The notes beneath the pieces were generated by a model. The model was not told the origin of the DNA and made no database searches. It worked only from the letters and a program-made list of their open reading frames with translations. Positions 1 to 8,676 of a stretch of 40,677 nucleotides of DNA are shown here, piece after piece. The number at the start of each line of letters is the position of its first letter. Position 1 is the stretch's first letter. The DNA lies in the NCBI GenBank assembly GCA_947168315.1, contig CAMVLL010000011.1, positions 1 through 40,677 on the forward strand, written 5' to 3'. The position numbers and the translations under genes are program-made. This DNA comes from an uncultured Bacteroidota bacterium. Its GTDB lineage: Bacteria > Bacteroidota > Bacteroidia > Bacteroidales > Bacteroidaceae.

Positions 1-119
1 ATATTTCAGCGACTTTTTTCATACAAAAACACACGTTTTCACGCAAAACACTGATTTGCAATGAGAAAAGTTTTGCAGGAAATATGCAAAATAAGATCTG
101 AGCCATTCCTAAATAATAA

Positions 120-150
120 AGTGGGGATGCAATATGTTTGCATCCCCACT
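120..150 (-). terminator. Rho-independent terminator of the fkp/GH78/esterase operon
   Basis: A perfect 13-bp stem (120-132 with 138-150, core GTGGGGATGCAA) has a 5-nt loop. It lies about 20 bases past the stop of the esterase gene. Read on the minus strand it is followed by a T-rich run (TTTATTATTT), so it probably ends this operon. The plus-strand side has a short CTTTTAT, so some bidirectional activity is possible. Bases 1-119 hold no gene I can recognise. Confidence 0.85.
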
Positions 151-169
151 CTTTTATACAATATAGTTA

Positions 170-1585
170 TTACCAGTTATCTGTTCTAAAAGAAGAAACA
201 GGTATATCATAATCATTAAATAACGTAGCCTCGGTGTAGTTTTTAAAACCATAGCGCAAAGCTACTGGATTAGGAACCTCTTTGCACTCTGCATACAGTT
301 TATTACCTCGAATATAAGCAGTTGCCTCATGGAACACTTTATCTTCACCCGCAATCTCTACGTTATCGACTTTCCAAGTGGAATGTGTACATAATCCATG
401 CTTTGTTTTAAAAGATACTACAGCCTTACCCTCTTCAACAGCAAAAGACTCATATACCGGACTTTCACAAGGAATTCCAGGTATATTGTAAGTCTTTGCT
501 AATGCCCAGTAAGCCAGACGTTCTCCTGCCTCTTTTTTCTTTCTTGGATGAATAATATAAATCTGACCTGTATCCATGGTCACAGCCATTCCTGAGTTTG
601 GAATTAGATCCATACATTTCAATTGAGACTCCCGCAACAAAGCAGAACCTACTTCATTTTCCTTTCCATAAGCATAGGGAGCAATCTGTACATAATAGAA
701 AGGGAAGTCACCCTGCTTAAAATTCTTTCGAATATCCTTAACAAAAGCTGGGAACAATCGAGTATAAAGATCAGGATTTCCAGCATTCGACTCACCCTGA
801 TACCAAATAGCACCTTTTATCGTATAATTGATTAAAGGGTGAAGTTTGGCATTATATAAATAACAAGGTGTCTGATTGTCATTACGGCCTGATGGTTGGT
901 CATTATCCAGATATGAGAGATCATACTCATCCTTGAACTCGTTCATTGCCTCACGACTCATCCAAGCTTCTACGTTGGAGCCTCCCCAGTTAGAGATAAC
1001 CAAGCCGATAGGAACTTCCAATACTTCTTGCAGATAACGTGCAAAGAAGTATGCCGTGGCGCTGCAGGAGCTTACACCCTCTGGATCATGCTCTTTCCAA
1101 GTACCAGGAACATCATCCATCGGAGTCTTGCTAACCTTATTTACGGCTGTATACATGCGAATAGGTGTTGATTTCTTAGCCTTTATCACATAGTCGAGAG
1201 CGCCTTCAACAGGTTGACCACCGAAGCCTCTCATTGGCATCTCCATATTGGATTGACCAGAGCAGAACCATACTTCACCTATTAATATATTCTTTAATGT
1301 TACGGTTTCTCCATCATTGAAACTGATTTCATAAGGTCCGCCAGCAGAAGGAGTTTGGACCTTAACAATCCACTTACCATCTTGGTCAGCAGTAACTCTA
1401 TACACGACATTACTCCAAGAAGGAGTAATTTTCACAACCTTATTAGGTGTTGCTTTACCCCACAAGTTCACTTTTTCATTTTGTTGTAAAACCATGTTGT
1501 CGGCTAAAACCGTTGGGAACGTTACTTTTGCTGAAAGTGATAATGAACAACATAGAAGTAACCCCATTAACCATTTACATCTCAT
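170..1585 (-). CDS. Sialate O-acetylesterase-like SGNH hydrolase (secreted)
   Basis: 471 aa, about the usual length for this family. Residues 1-19 form a signal peptide (hydrophobic MGLLLCCSLSLSA), so the enzyme is exported. The SGNH/SASA block I motif GQSNME (nucleophile near Ser112), the later WYQGESNAGNP motif, and a C-terminal DTGQIYIIHP segment carrying the likely Asp/His pair are all visible. The family removes acetyl esters from sialic acid or from plant polysaccharides; which substrate applies here cannot be read from the sequence. The gene starts only 12 bases after the GH78-like gene stops, so both are probably on one mRNA. The pairing suggests it de-esterifies a glycan for that hydrolase. 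Confidence 0.85.
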   Translation of the reverse strand: MRCKWLMGLLLCCSLSLSAKVTFPTVLADNMVLQQNEKVNLWGKATPNKVVKITPSWSNVVYRVTADQDGKWIVKVQTPSAGGPYEISFNDGETVTLKNILIGEVWFCSGQSNMEMPMRGFGGQPVEGALDYVIKAKKSTPIRMYTAVNKVSKTPMDDVPGTWKEHDPEGVSSCSATAYFFARYLQEVLEVPIGLVISNWGGSNVEAWMSREAMNEFKDEYDLSYLDNDQPSGRNDNQTPCYLYNAKLHPLINYTIKGAIWYQGESNAGNPDLYTRLFPAFVKDIRKNFKQGDFPFYYVQIAPYAYGKENEVGSALLRESQLKCMDLIPNSGMAVTMDTGQIYIIHPRKKKEAGERLAYWALAKTYNIPGIPCESPVYESFAVEEGKAVVSFKTKHGLCTHSTWKVDNVEIAGEDKVFHEATAYIRGNKLYAECKEVPNPVALRYGFKNYTEATLFNDYDIPVSSFRTDNW

Positions 1586-1597
1586 ATTATATCTGTT

Positions 1598-3835
1598 TTA
1601 AATTTGGACAATTTCTAGTATATCCGATTGATTGTTTGGCTCAATTTCTGCTTTATACCCTTTTGGTAAATCCAAACGATAGCTTAACTTCCCTTTTTCA
1701 AGAGTCCATTCCAACCTCATTTCATCATCACCGATAGGCAATGCACCTTTACAATGTTTCAGTCCGGAATCAACAAAACGGAGTCGAATAGTTTTTTCTG
1801 TTGGAGAAACATCATAAACACCCAAGATGTCACGAACAAGAACCCTTTCCAGATGAGCAGCAAAACCATGATTACAACTAGCCGTTGAGGTCATATTCTC
1901 CCAAAGTGTTCCTGTCTGGTTAGCCATGATGAGATACTCAGCGATGGATTCGTTCAACAGTTGCTTGGACAACCCTTCACGAGAGAGCAGTTCCAAACGT
2001 AGATAGTTCCCGATAAAAGCATTGGCAAACTCCACACTAGGATACGGATTATATTCTTTGCGTGCCGGACCAAACTCATCCCGTAGCGTTCTCCACAAAT
2101 CAGGGTATGTCTCAGGGGTAGCCGTACGGAAGAAGAAAGCATAGTACTGACAAACCTCGGTGTGATGGTCTGTGCGCTCTAACTTCCCATTTACCCGGAC
2201 AGCATTGTCACAGAAGAACTGCCCGTCAAACGCCTGTTCACGAATTGCCTTTCGTACAGCCTCAGCTCGTTTGCCAAGTTCCTCATCTTGGTATAGACGT
2301 GATACCACATCCAGCATTTCAGCATACAACATATTGGTTGGATAGTTCACATCCTGAACATAACTGTTGGCAGCCGACCACTCCACAAATATCCATTTAT
2401 CAAGTTTCTCCAACAATCCGTCTTCGTTTAGGTATGGCTTAAAATAGTCAACTAACTCATAAACCCGTCGCTTAGCCTGATCAACCATTTCACGATCACC
2501 GCTGCGATGCAGGTATTCTTCCAGTTCAAGGACAAACCACATCGCCCAATTTGGTATATAGTTATGGTTCCAATGATCGGAAGGATAACACATCGGAAGC
2601 ATTCCTTTATCAATATCCTTAAATTCGGTTGGCAGTAAGAAATTCTCAATGAAATTTTTCTCAAGTTTCGTATGTCCGGAAAAGTCAAATGCTACCCGTG
2701 CCGAGAAATAGCTATCGCACAACCACCCTGCCCGCTCACGAGAAGCACAATCCATAAAGACATCCAAAGAATTCTGACGATGAGTCTCTCGAGCAGTCTC
2801 GAACAAACGGTTCAAATCCGCGTTATCTGATTCGAAAGTAGCACGTTTCACATCTGCATTACAATAGTCGCGCATGTACATCCGACTGATCTTTCCTTTT
2901 CCTTCCAAGAAAGTACATTGCACATATTGCATCGTATACGGCTCAAATGATTCCAAGTCGTACGTTCCTGGTTGGAGTTCATACATAAGAAAAGCATTAC
3001 AACCAAGACGTTCGACATGTACCTTCCCATCTTCTCCCAACAACTCGTCAAAAGAGATTTTCAACCATGATGGTTCCGTAACCTCTACATGTAAGCCTAA
3101 GAATCCACTACTATTACAATCAAATTTGAATATACTATCGTTCATCATCGTGGCATCATGCTTTCGATAATCAGGATAGGCAACACGACGCTTGATTAAC
3201 TGTTTTTCTGAAACTTGAAATAAGGACACCTGATATCCAGGATCTTTCCAGTCTTTTTTAGTCATCCAATCGGCATAGTCTGGAGCCAAGATATAGTATT
3301 CTGTGAAGGGGCGCTGAAAGCTGAAACGCGGTACATCCGATTTCCGTTGTGCCAATTGAAAAGCTTCGAAGTTTGTTCCTGTTGCTGCTACCACTTTATT
3401 GTTCAACTCGACCTCGCACTGTAGGAAAGAGGGTTGATTCAAAAGATAATAGCTCGGTTCATTATAACCGGCTACCTCAACAGCCACCACATTGTCTCCT
3501 TCACGCAAGAAGGAAGCAATATCATAACAGTCTACCCTGTAGAAGTCGTGTGCAGCCACGCAAGGTCCATGCGCCACGAACTGTCCATTCACGTGCAAAC
3601 GATAATTGGTCGACGCGGCTAAACGGATTGTCGCGGAAGACAAACGTTCTACAGTTATCACTTCTCGGAAAGATAAAGTCTGATTCTTTACCGTATCTTG
3701 ACCGTCAGCCCAAACAGGCACAGCTTTCACGAAAGAATCAATTGTTGCCAAATCACTTGTCGACTTTGGGGAAGTACATCCTATCCACAAAATAGTGCAG
3801 ATAATAGAACTCAATAAGGCTATAAACGATTTCAT
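1598..3835 (-). CDS. GH78-like (alpha-L-rhamnosidase family) lipoprotein
   Basis: 745 aa. The N-terminus MKSFIALLSSIICTILWIGC ends in a lipobox, so the mature protein should be lipid-anchored at about Cys20. The N-terminal half is beta-rich with the look of GH78 accessory domains. The (alpha/alpha)6-barrel core contains DCASRERAGWLCD, matching the GH78 signature DCPxREx2GWxGD; Glu367 is the candidate general acid. The expected product is an exo-acting alpha-L-rhamnosidase, but GH78-like proteins include other specificities. It lies 73 bases after fkp and 12 bases before the esterase gene. The Cys replacing the usual Gly in the GWxGD part is a small deviation. Family call is firm, substrate is not. 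Confidence 0.8.
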   Translation of the reverse strand: MKSFIALLSSIICTILWIGCTSPKSTSDLATIDSFVKAVPVWADGQDTVKNQTLSFREVITVERLSSATIRLAASTNYRLHVNGQFVAHGPCVAAHDFYRVDCYDIASFLREGDNVVAVEVAGYNEPSYYLLNQPSFLQCEVELNNKVVAATGTNFEAFQLAQRKSDVPRFSFQRPFTEYYILAPDYADWMTKKDWKDPGYQVSLFQVSEKQLIKRRVAYPDYRKHDATMMNDSIFKFDCNSSGFLGLHVEVTEPSWLKISFDELLGEDGKVHVERLGCNAFLMYELQPGTYDLESFEPYTMQYVQCTFLEGKGKISRMYMRDYCNADVKRATFESDNADLNRLFETARETHRQNSLDVFMDCASRERAGWLCDSYFSARVAFDFSGHTKLEKNFIENFLLPTEFKDIDKGMLPMCYPSDHWNHNYIPNWAMWFVLELEEYLHRSGDREMVDQAKRRVYELVDYFKPYLNEDGLLEKLDKWIFVEWSAANSYVQDVNYPTNMLYAEMLDVVSRLYQDEELGKRAEAVRKAIREQAFDGQFFCDNAVRVNGKLERTDHHTEVCQYYAFFFRTATPETYPDLWRTLRDEFGPARKEYNPYPSVEFANAFIGNYLRLELLSREGLSKQLLNESIAEYLIMANQTGTLWENMTSTASCNHGFAAHLERVLVRDILGVYDVSPTEKTIRLRFVDSGLKHCKGALPIGDDEMRLEWTLEKGKLSYRLDLPKGYKAEIEPNNQSDILEIVQI

Positions 3836-3858
3836 GATCTTGTTTTTCAGATATGGTT

Positions 3859-3884
3859 ACCGATTATCCCATAGGATTCTCGGT
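3859..3884 (-). other. Hairpin between fkp and the GH78-like gene
   Basis: In the 73-base gap the arms ACCGA (3859-3863) and TCGGT (3880-3884) enclose an inner ATCC/GGAT pair with a CATA loop. There is no U tract, so this is not a terminator. It may be an mRNA processing or stability element that separates fkp output from the two hydrolase genes. No promoter is recognisable in the gap. Confidence 0.3.
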
Positions 3885-3908
3885 GATTAATCATTATTTC
3901 AACATGAT

Positions 3909-6749
3909 TTAGCTGCGACTTATCTGGAAGCCCTTATCCGACAAGGTCATTCCTACAAATCGGGCACGATCATTAATTGGATGTTGTGTCAAAATGTTTC
4001 GGATTCTTGCAGCCGCTTCAGTATCCTTCGCAACCATATAGAGGAATCCACCACCTCCTGCACCTGGAAGCTTATATCCTAAACAATAATCATCAATAAG
4101 TTGGATGATTAACTCTATTTGAGGCGGATTTGTTCCGGAATCCAGCTTTTTATTTTGTTCCCAAGTCTTCCTAATCAATAACCCCATTTCCTCAAACTGT
4201 TCACGTTGAATAGCCTCATATAGATCCAGTGCATGATGTTTCATCTGAGCCAACAGTTTGAGATGTTCTGTTGAATTGAGGAACATACCTCTCACAATGT
4301 CCGCCAAGATATTCTTGGCCGTTCGTGTGATTCCGGTATAGTATAATAAATGACACTGCTGGTATTCTGCGCTCGTAAACAGATGATCGGGCAACCAACG
4401 TACTTGAGGATTTTGATCAATACCACTCGATGTCATCAACAGTTTTGCGCCACCTAAGAATCCGCCGTATTGGTCTTGCCATCCGCCACCTGTCGTAAGC
4501 ATTTGCTCTAGAATCAGGGTCCGATTACAAATCTCGTTCTTATCCCAGTTCAATCCGCAGAAATCAGCGAGAGCGCCTAAAACGGTTGCTGACAGAATCG
4601 AGCTAGTGCCCAAACCTGAACCCGCAGGGATAGCTGATAAGAGTGTAATCTCGAAACCACTTCCAAAGGCCTTTAACTGATCCTGAAGTGTTTGAAATCT
4701 ATCTAAAGAGAATTGAGGTAAGAAACCTGCCAAAGCTATTGCAGCCTTTGGTATGGAGAATGGTGAACCAACATGTTTGAAATCACCCAACTCTTCATAA
4801 GTTGTTACTTTCTCCATTGCACCCAGGTCAATAGAACGAAGTACAATGTGATATTCCTTACATGGTTTTACATATACCTGCAATGGAGGCTGACCATTCA
4901 ACTCAATAGCGATATTAACGACATTTCCACCCTCCATCAGACAATATGGTGGTGTGTCGGTCCAACCTCCAGCTAAATCGATACGTACAGGACTACGTCC
5001 CCATACGATTTGATCTGAAAACACCGACAATCGTGGTTGCTGTTTTTGTCGGAAAGCAGATGCTGTCAGACCTTCTCTCATCAATGAGAACGCTTTTTCT
5101 TCCTCCTGCATGTATGGCAAGTCCCTTAATCTAAGAACGCGTGAACGGAACAACCGGTCACTGATTTGTGCCAATAAAGGTGCTTTATCTGGTAACTCAT
5201 CCGGTAAAGGAAGTTGATGTTTCACATATTCTTGCGCAGCCTCCTCCAAATTGATCTGATAAAAGACGCTCCGTTCATAGTTACGTGCCAACAACTCCCA
5301 GTTAGCACTACGGAATGTTTCACGTTGCTGAGTCAGTCGGTATAGATTAGCGTCGGTAGCTATCTCATCAGCCGAATATTTCCGACTCGCTCTCCAGCAT
5401 TGTTTCCCTTCCTTAAGATGAGGTTCTGAAACCATCCATCGTATGACTTTCCCCAAGTCATCTATATTATCCACAATGGGAAAAATACGAGCCGACTGTA
5501 AATCCTCCTTGCCTTCGATTTCGGATAATTGTACTCCCCGATCTTCCATCCATTCCACGAAAGGACGACCGAGGAAACAAGTTTCTGGAGAATCTACCGC
5601 ACCTTTGAACTTATCCATAAAGCCATAAGGACGGGCAACAAACTCTTTTTCTCCGATTGGAACGACGTCGATACAAACACTCGATGGGACATCTAAGGTC
5701 CAATCATTCTGAGGGACGCCTGTAATGATATGTTGAGCATGGATTGTCCAGTTCGAGCTCACCCAACTATTCTCTATCCATACTTCAGAGTTCTCTGGTT
5801 TCAATGTCTTTCCAATAAAGGCATTTTGTACAAACATCGCAGGATGAGGTTTTACCTTTAGGTGCATAATCCTACGTTGGTCGTTCACCAAGTTTTGTAT
5901 TGAAACTGTCGATGAAATCAGTTCTCTGCTCGTACCGTAATGATAGAACTCACCGCCGGGCAACGGCAATATAGCCACCGATAAACTGTTCAGTTCCTCA
6001 TCCACTATGCGAGGATGGTCACCTAAGGTCAGTCCAAAGTCGGAATACAAATCATAATAGCCAATCTTTCCTTCCCGTTTTGAGTGCTCCACAAGTTTTT
6101 GTACGGCACGGTCGCTTAGCAGCCAGACACCGATATCCATTAAGAAGAAATGTGATTGAGCCAGTTTACCCAACTCCTCTACTGAAGGTTTCTGAAGCAT
6201 GAAATCCAGTCGTTCCGGATTCGCTCTGGAGGAGAGGAATACTCCATGATTCTTTGCCAAGTTTGGATCCGCCCAAAGACCATAACAAACGACATCGACA
6301 TCAGGGATTGATTGCAGTTTTTCCTCTGAACGGATATATACATCACCACTCGCGATAAGGGTGTGTAAGTTATCCGGTGCTTTCTCCATTATCTGCTCAT
6401 AAAGAGGTAATTGCAGTGATAATAAATTCTGAGTTAATCGTTGTCCCCTTGCCCAGCGGAAAACTGGGATAGGTGTCAGAATCTTTCCTGAAGGAGCATA
6501 GCCCGGTAAGCGACGGCTTTGCCCTCCTGCATGAAGAAGAATTCGCTTCTCCTGGCCTAGCCAACTCATGAAATCGGCTGTTGGTTCATCATTTTGCCGG
6601 CAAGCCTCTAAAAGCCATGCCGTTCCACCCCCCGATCCAAGTTTACTACCTACAGGATCGGATGTACAAAACCATTCGTTTACATCCGCATGTTCGATTT
6701 CATGAAAGCAATCCACCAGATTAGGCGGTAATGAAAGCAATTTCCTCAT
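3909..6749 (-). CDS. fkp: Bifunctional L-fucokinase / L-fucose-1-phosphate guanylyltransferase (Fkp)
   Basis: 946 aa, close to the Bacteroides fragilis Fkp (about 949 aa). The enzyme converts free L-fucose to fucose-1-phosphate and then GDP-fucose, the salvage route that lets gut Bacteroidales decorate capsule and glycoproteins with host fucose. The N-terminal half carries the nucleotidyltransferase loop HAGGQSRRLPGYAPSGKILT (residues 73-92). The C-terminal half is a GHMP kinase: substrate motif SPVRIDLAGGWTDTPP near 585, ATP loop PAGSGLGTSS near 708, and LPGAGGGGF near 894. It is the first gene of a minus-strand unit with the GH78-like and esterase genes. A promoter lies at 6770-6801, divergent from sppA. 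Confidence 0.97.
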   Translation of the reverse strand: MRKLLSLPPNLVDCFHEIEHADVNEWFCTSDPVGSKLGSGGGTAWLLEACRQNDEPTADFMSWLGQEKRILLHAGGQSRRLPGYAPSGKILTPIPVFRWARGQRLTQNLLSLQLPLYEQIMEKAPDNLHTLIASGDVYIRSEEKLQSIPDVDVVCYGLWADPNLAKNHGVFLSSRANPERLDFMLQKPSVEELGKLAQSHFFLMDIGVWLLSDRAVQKLVEHSKREGKIGYYDLYSDFGLTLGDHPRIVDEELNSLSVAILPLPGGEFYHYGTSRELISSTVSIQNLVNDQRRIMHLKVKPHPAMFVQNAFIGKTLKPENSEVWIENSWVSSNWTIHAQHIITGVPQNDWTLDVPSSVCIDVVPIGEKEFVARPYGFMDKFKGAVDSPETCFLGRPFVEWMEDRGVQLSEIEGKEDLQSARIFPIVDNIDDLGKVIRWMVSEPHLKEGKQCWRASRKYSADEIATDANLYRLTQQRETFRSANWELLARNYERSVFYQINLEEAAQEYVKHQLPLPDELPDKAPLLAQISDRLFRSRVLRLRDLPYMQEEEKAFSLMREGLTASAFRQKQQPRLSVFSDQIVWGRSPVRIDLAGGWTDTPPYCLMEGGNVVNIAIELNGQPPLQVYVKPCKEYHIVLRSIDLGAMEKVTTYEELGDFKHVGSPFSIPKAAIALAGFLPQFSLDRFQTLQDQLKAFGSGFEITLLSAIPAGSGLGTSSILSATVLGALADFCGLNWDKNEICNRTLILEQMLTTGGGWQDQYGGFLGGAKLLMTSSGIDQNPQVRWLPDHLFTSAEYQQCHLLYYTGITRTAKNILADIVRGMFLNSTEHLKLLAQMKHHALDLYEAIQREQFEEMGLLIRKTWEQNKKLDSGTNPPQIELIIQLIDDYCLGYKLPGAGGGGFLYMVAKDTEAAARIRNILTQHPINDRARFVGMTLSDKGFQISRS

Positions 6750-6769
6750 AATGCTATATTTTTGTTAAG

Positions 6770-6801
6770 CAAAGATGCATAAAATCCTCAAAAACACCAA
6801 A
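6770..6801 (-). promoter_or_regulatory. Probable fkp promoter
   Basis: On the minus strand, a -33 box TTTG (6798-6801) is followed after 20 bases by CATCTTTG (6770-6777), one base off the Bacteroidetes -7 consensus TAnnTTTG. The fkp start is 20 bases further on. The region is divergent with the sppA promoter. Confidence 0.6.
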
Positions 6802-6826
6802 TAAATACATAAAAACAAATACTTTC

Positions 6827-6857
6827 TTTGTTTTTTGATTTCAAAGCCCTAACTTTG
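6827..6857 (+). promoter_or_regulatory. sppA operon promoter (TTTG-N19-TAnnTTTG)
   Basis: The -33 box TTTG at 6827-6830 and the -7 box TAACTTTG at 6850-6857 are separated by exactly 19 bases, a full match to the Bacteroidetes housekeeping promoter. Transcription should begin near 6864. That rules out the in-frame TTG at 6859 as a start and supports the ATG at 6895. Confidence 0.8.
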
Positions 6858-6894
6858 TTTGAAATTTATTAATCACAAAAAAAGAAAAAAGATA

Positions 6895-8673
6895 ATGAAA
6901 GATTTCTTGAAATACACGCTTGCTACCGTTGTCGGTATTTTCTTAGCAGGCATCGTGTTTACAATTCTAGGAATTATATCCTTAGTCGGCATGGTTGCAA
7001 CCTCTGACACAGAAACGAAAGTAAAAGAAAATTCTATTTTTGAACTTCAGTTAGATGGGACCATCGAAGAACGTTCACAAGCGGAAGATCCATTCTCGAA
7101 ATTACTGGGTGCTGCTTCCACCACTACTTATGGTTTGGATGATATCCTCTCTTCTATCAAGAAAGCTAAAAACAATGATAACATCAAAGGCATCTACATT
7201 GAGGCTGGTGTCACTGGAGGGAGCTCTTTTGCAACCTGCGAAGCTATCCGACGTGCGTTAGTCGATTTCAAAGAAAGTGGAAAATTCATTGTAGCCTACT
7301 CTGACAACTATGGACAAGACACTTACTATCTGGCCAGTGTAGCTGATAAGATCTTTATTAATCCTCAAGGCTCTCTTGCTTGGCACGGACTCTCCTCACA
7401 ACCTATTTTCTACAAAGAATTACTGGATAAGATTGGCGTGAAGATGCAAGTTTTTAAAGTGGGTACTTATAAGTCGGCTGTCGAGCCATATATTGCCACT
7501 TCAATGAGTGATGCTAACCGCGAACAGGTAACGGTCTTCTTAGAGGATCTATGGGGCAAGATGTTGAACGACATCTCAGTAAGTAGAAATATTACTGTTG
7601 ATTCATTGAGTACCTATGCTGACCGATTTATGGATCTCCAACCGGCACAGACTTATTTGAATTATGGGTTGGTTGATTCTATCGTTTACAAGAGTGATGT
7701 TCGTGAATACCTGAAGCAACTTACGAATCGCAAGGATGACGAAAATATACGTTCTTACCTCGTTAGCGATATGGTAAATGTGAAACGCAATGTACCAAAA
7801 GACAAGAGTGGCAATATCATCGCTGTTTATTATGCGGCCGGTGATATCGACGGTGGTGGCGTTATATCAGTGGGACCTGCCGGTATTCAGTCACCAAAGG
7901 TTGTGAAAGACTTGCGCAAGTTAAGAGAAGACAAAACTGTCAAGGCTGTGGTTTTGAGAGTAAACTCTCCAGGTGGAAGTGCGTTCGGATCAGAACAAAT
8001 ATGGAATGAGGTTGTAGCATTGAAAGCAGAGAAGCCAGTAATCGTTTCTATGGGTGACTATGCTGCTTCAGGTGGATATTATATCTCATGTGCTGCCGAC
8101 ACAATCGTTGCAGAAGAGACCACCCTGACAGGCTCTATCGGTATCTTTGGCGTATTCCCAGATGCCAGTGAGTTGATGAACAAGAAATTAGGAATCAACT
8201 TCGATGTCGTAAAGACCAATAAGATGAGTGATTTCGGAACAATGAGCAGACCGTTCAATGCAGACGAGCAACAGATTCTGCAACAATATATCAATAACGG
8301 TTATAGCCTATTTGTAAAACGTTGTGCTGACGGACGCGGAATGACAACTGAGGCTATCGAGGCAATCGCCGAAGGACGTGTTTGGACCGGTATTCGTGCC
8401 AAGGAATTGGGATTGGTAGATGAAATTGGTGGTCTGGACAAGGCTATCGAACTGGCTGCACATAGTGCAGACATTGAAGGTTATTCCGTTGTCAGCTATC
8501 CGAAAAAAGAAGGAATGCTTAGTAGCTTCCTTGAAGGAGAAAAAGACAAAATGGTCAAGAGTAAATTACAAGAATATATTGGTGAATATTTCAATGGATT
8601 GCAATATATAAAAGGACTTAAGGAGATGGATCCAATTCAAGCAAGGATTCCATTCGATTTAAACATTCATTAA
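6895..8673 (+). CDS. sppA: Signal peptide peptidase SppA, 67-kDa type
   Basis: 592 aa from the ATG at 6895. An in-frame TTG at 6859 would add 12 Lys-rich residues, but it sits next to the -7 box and cannot be in the mRNA. One N-terminal membrane segment follows (residues about 5-32). Two S49 peptidase domains are in tandem, as in the long E. coli-type SppA. The general-base Lys is in GTYKSAVEP (Lys193) and the nucleophile Ser in GDYAASGGYY (Ser392), an arrangement matching the E. coli Lys209/Ser409 dyad that is shared between domains. It degrades cleaved signal peptides in the inner membrane. It is the first gene of sppA-lpxK-punA-thiL, with lpxK starting 3 bases after its stop. Confidence 0.95.
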   Translation: MKDFLKYTLATVVGIFLAGIVFTILGIISLVGMVATSDTETKVKENSIFELQLDGTIEERSQAEDPFSKLLGAASTTTYGLDDILSSIKKAKNNDNIKGIYIEAGVTGGSSFATCEAIRRALVDFKESGKFIVAYSDNYGQDTYYLASVADKIFINPQGSLAWHGLSSQPIFYKELLDKIGVKMQVFKVGTYKSAVEPYIATSMSDANREQVTVFLEDLWGKMLNDISVSRNITVDSLSTYADRFMDLQPAQTYLNYGLVDSIVYKSDVREYLKQLTNRKDDENIRSYLVSDMVNVKRNVPKDKSGNIIAVYYAAGDIDGGGVISVGPAGIQSPKVVKDLRKLREDKTVKAVVLRVNSPGGSAFGSEQIWNEVVALKAEKPVIVSMGDYAASGGYYISCAADTIVAEETTLTGSIGIFGVFPDASELMNKKLGINFDVVKTNKMSDFGTMSRPFNADEQQILQQYINNGYSLFVKRCADGRGMTTEAIEAIAEGRVWTGIRAKELGLVDEIGGLDKAIELAAHSADIEGYSVVSYPKKEGMLSSFLEGEKDKMVKSKLQEYIGEYFNGLQYIKGLKEMDPIQARIPFDLNIH

Positions 8674-8676
8674 TAC

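Noticed and set aside
6859-6894. TTG start for SppA giving 604 aa
   Set aside because: It sits two bases after the -7 box, so it would not be in the transcript; the ATG at 6895 gives the family N-terminus.
7381-7400. Sigma-54 -24 like TGGCACGGACTC word in sppA
   Set aside because: No matching -12 TTGC at the right spacing, and it is inside a coding region.
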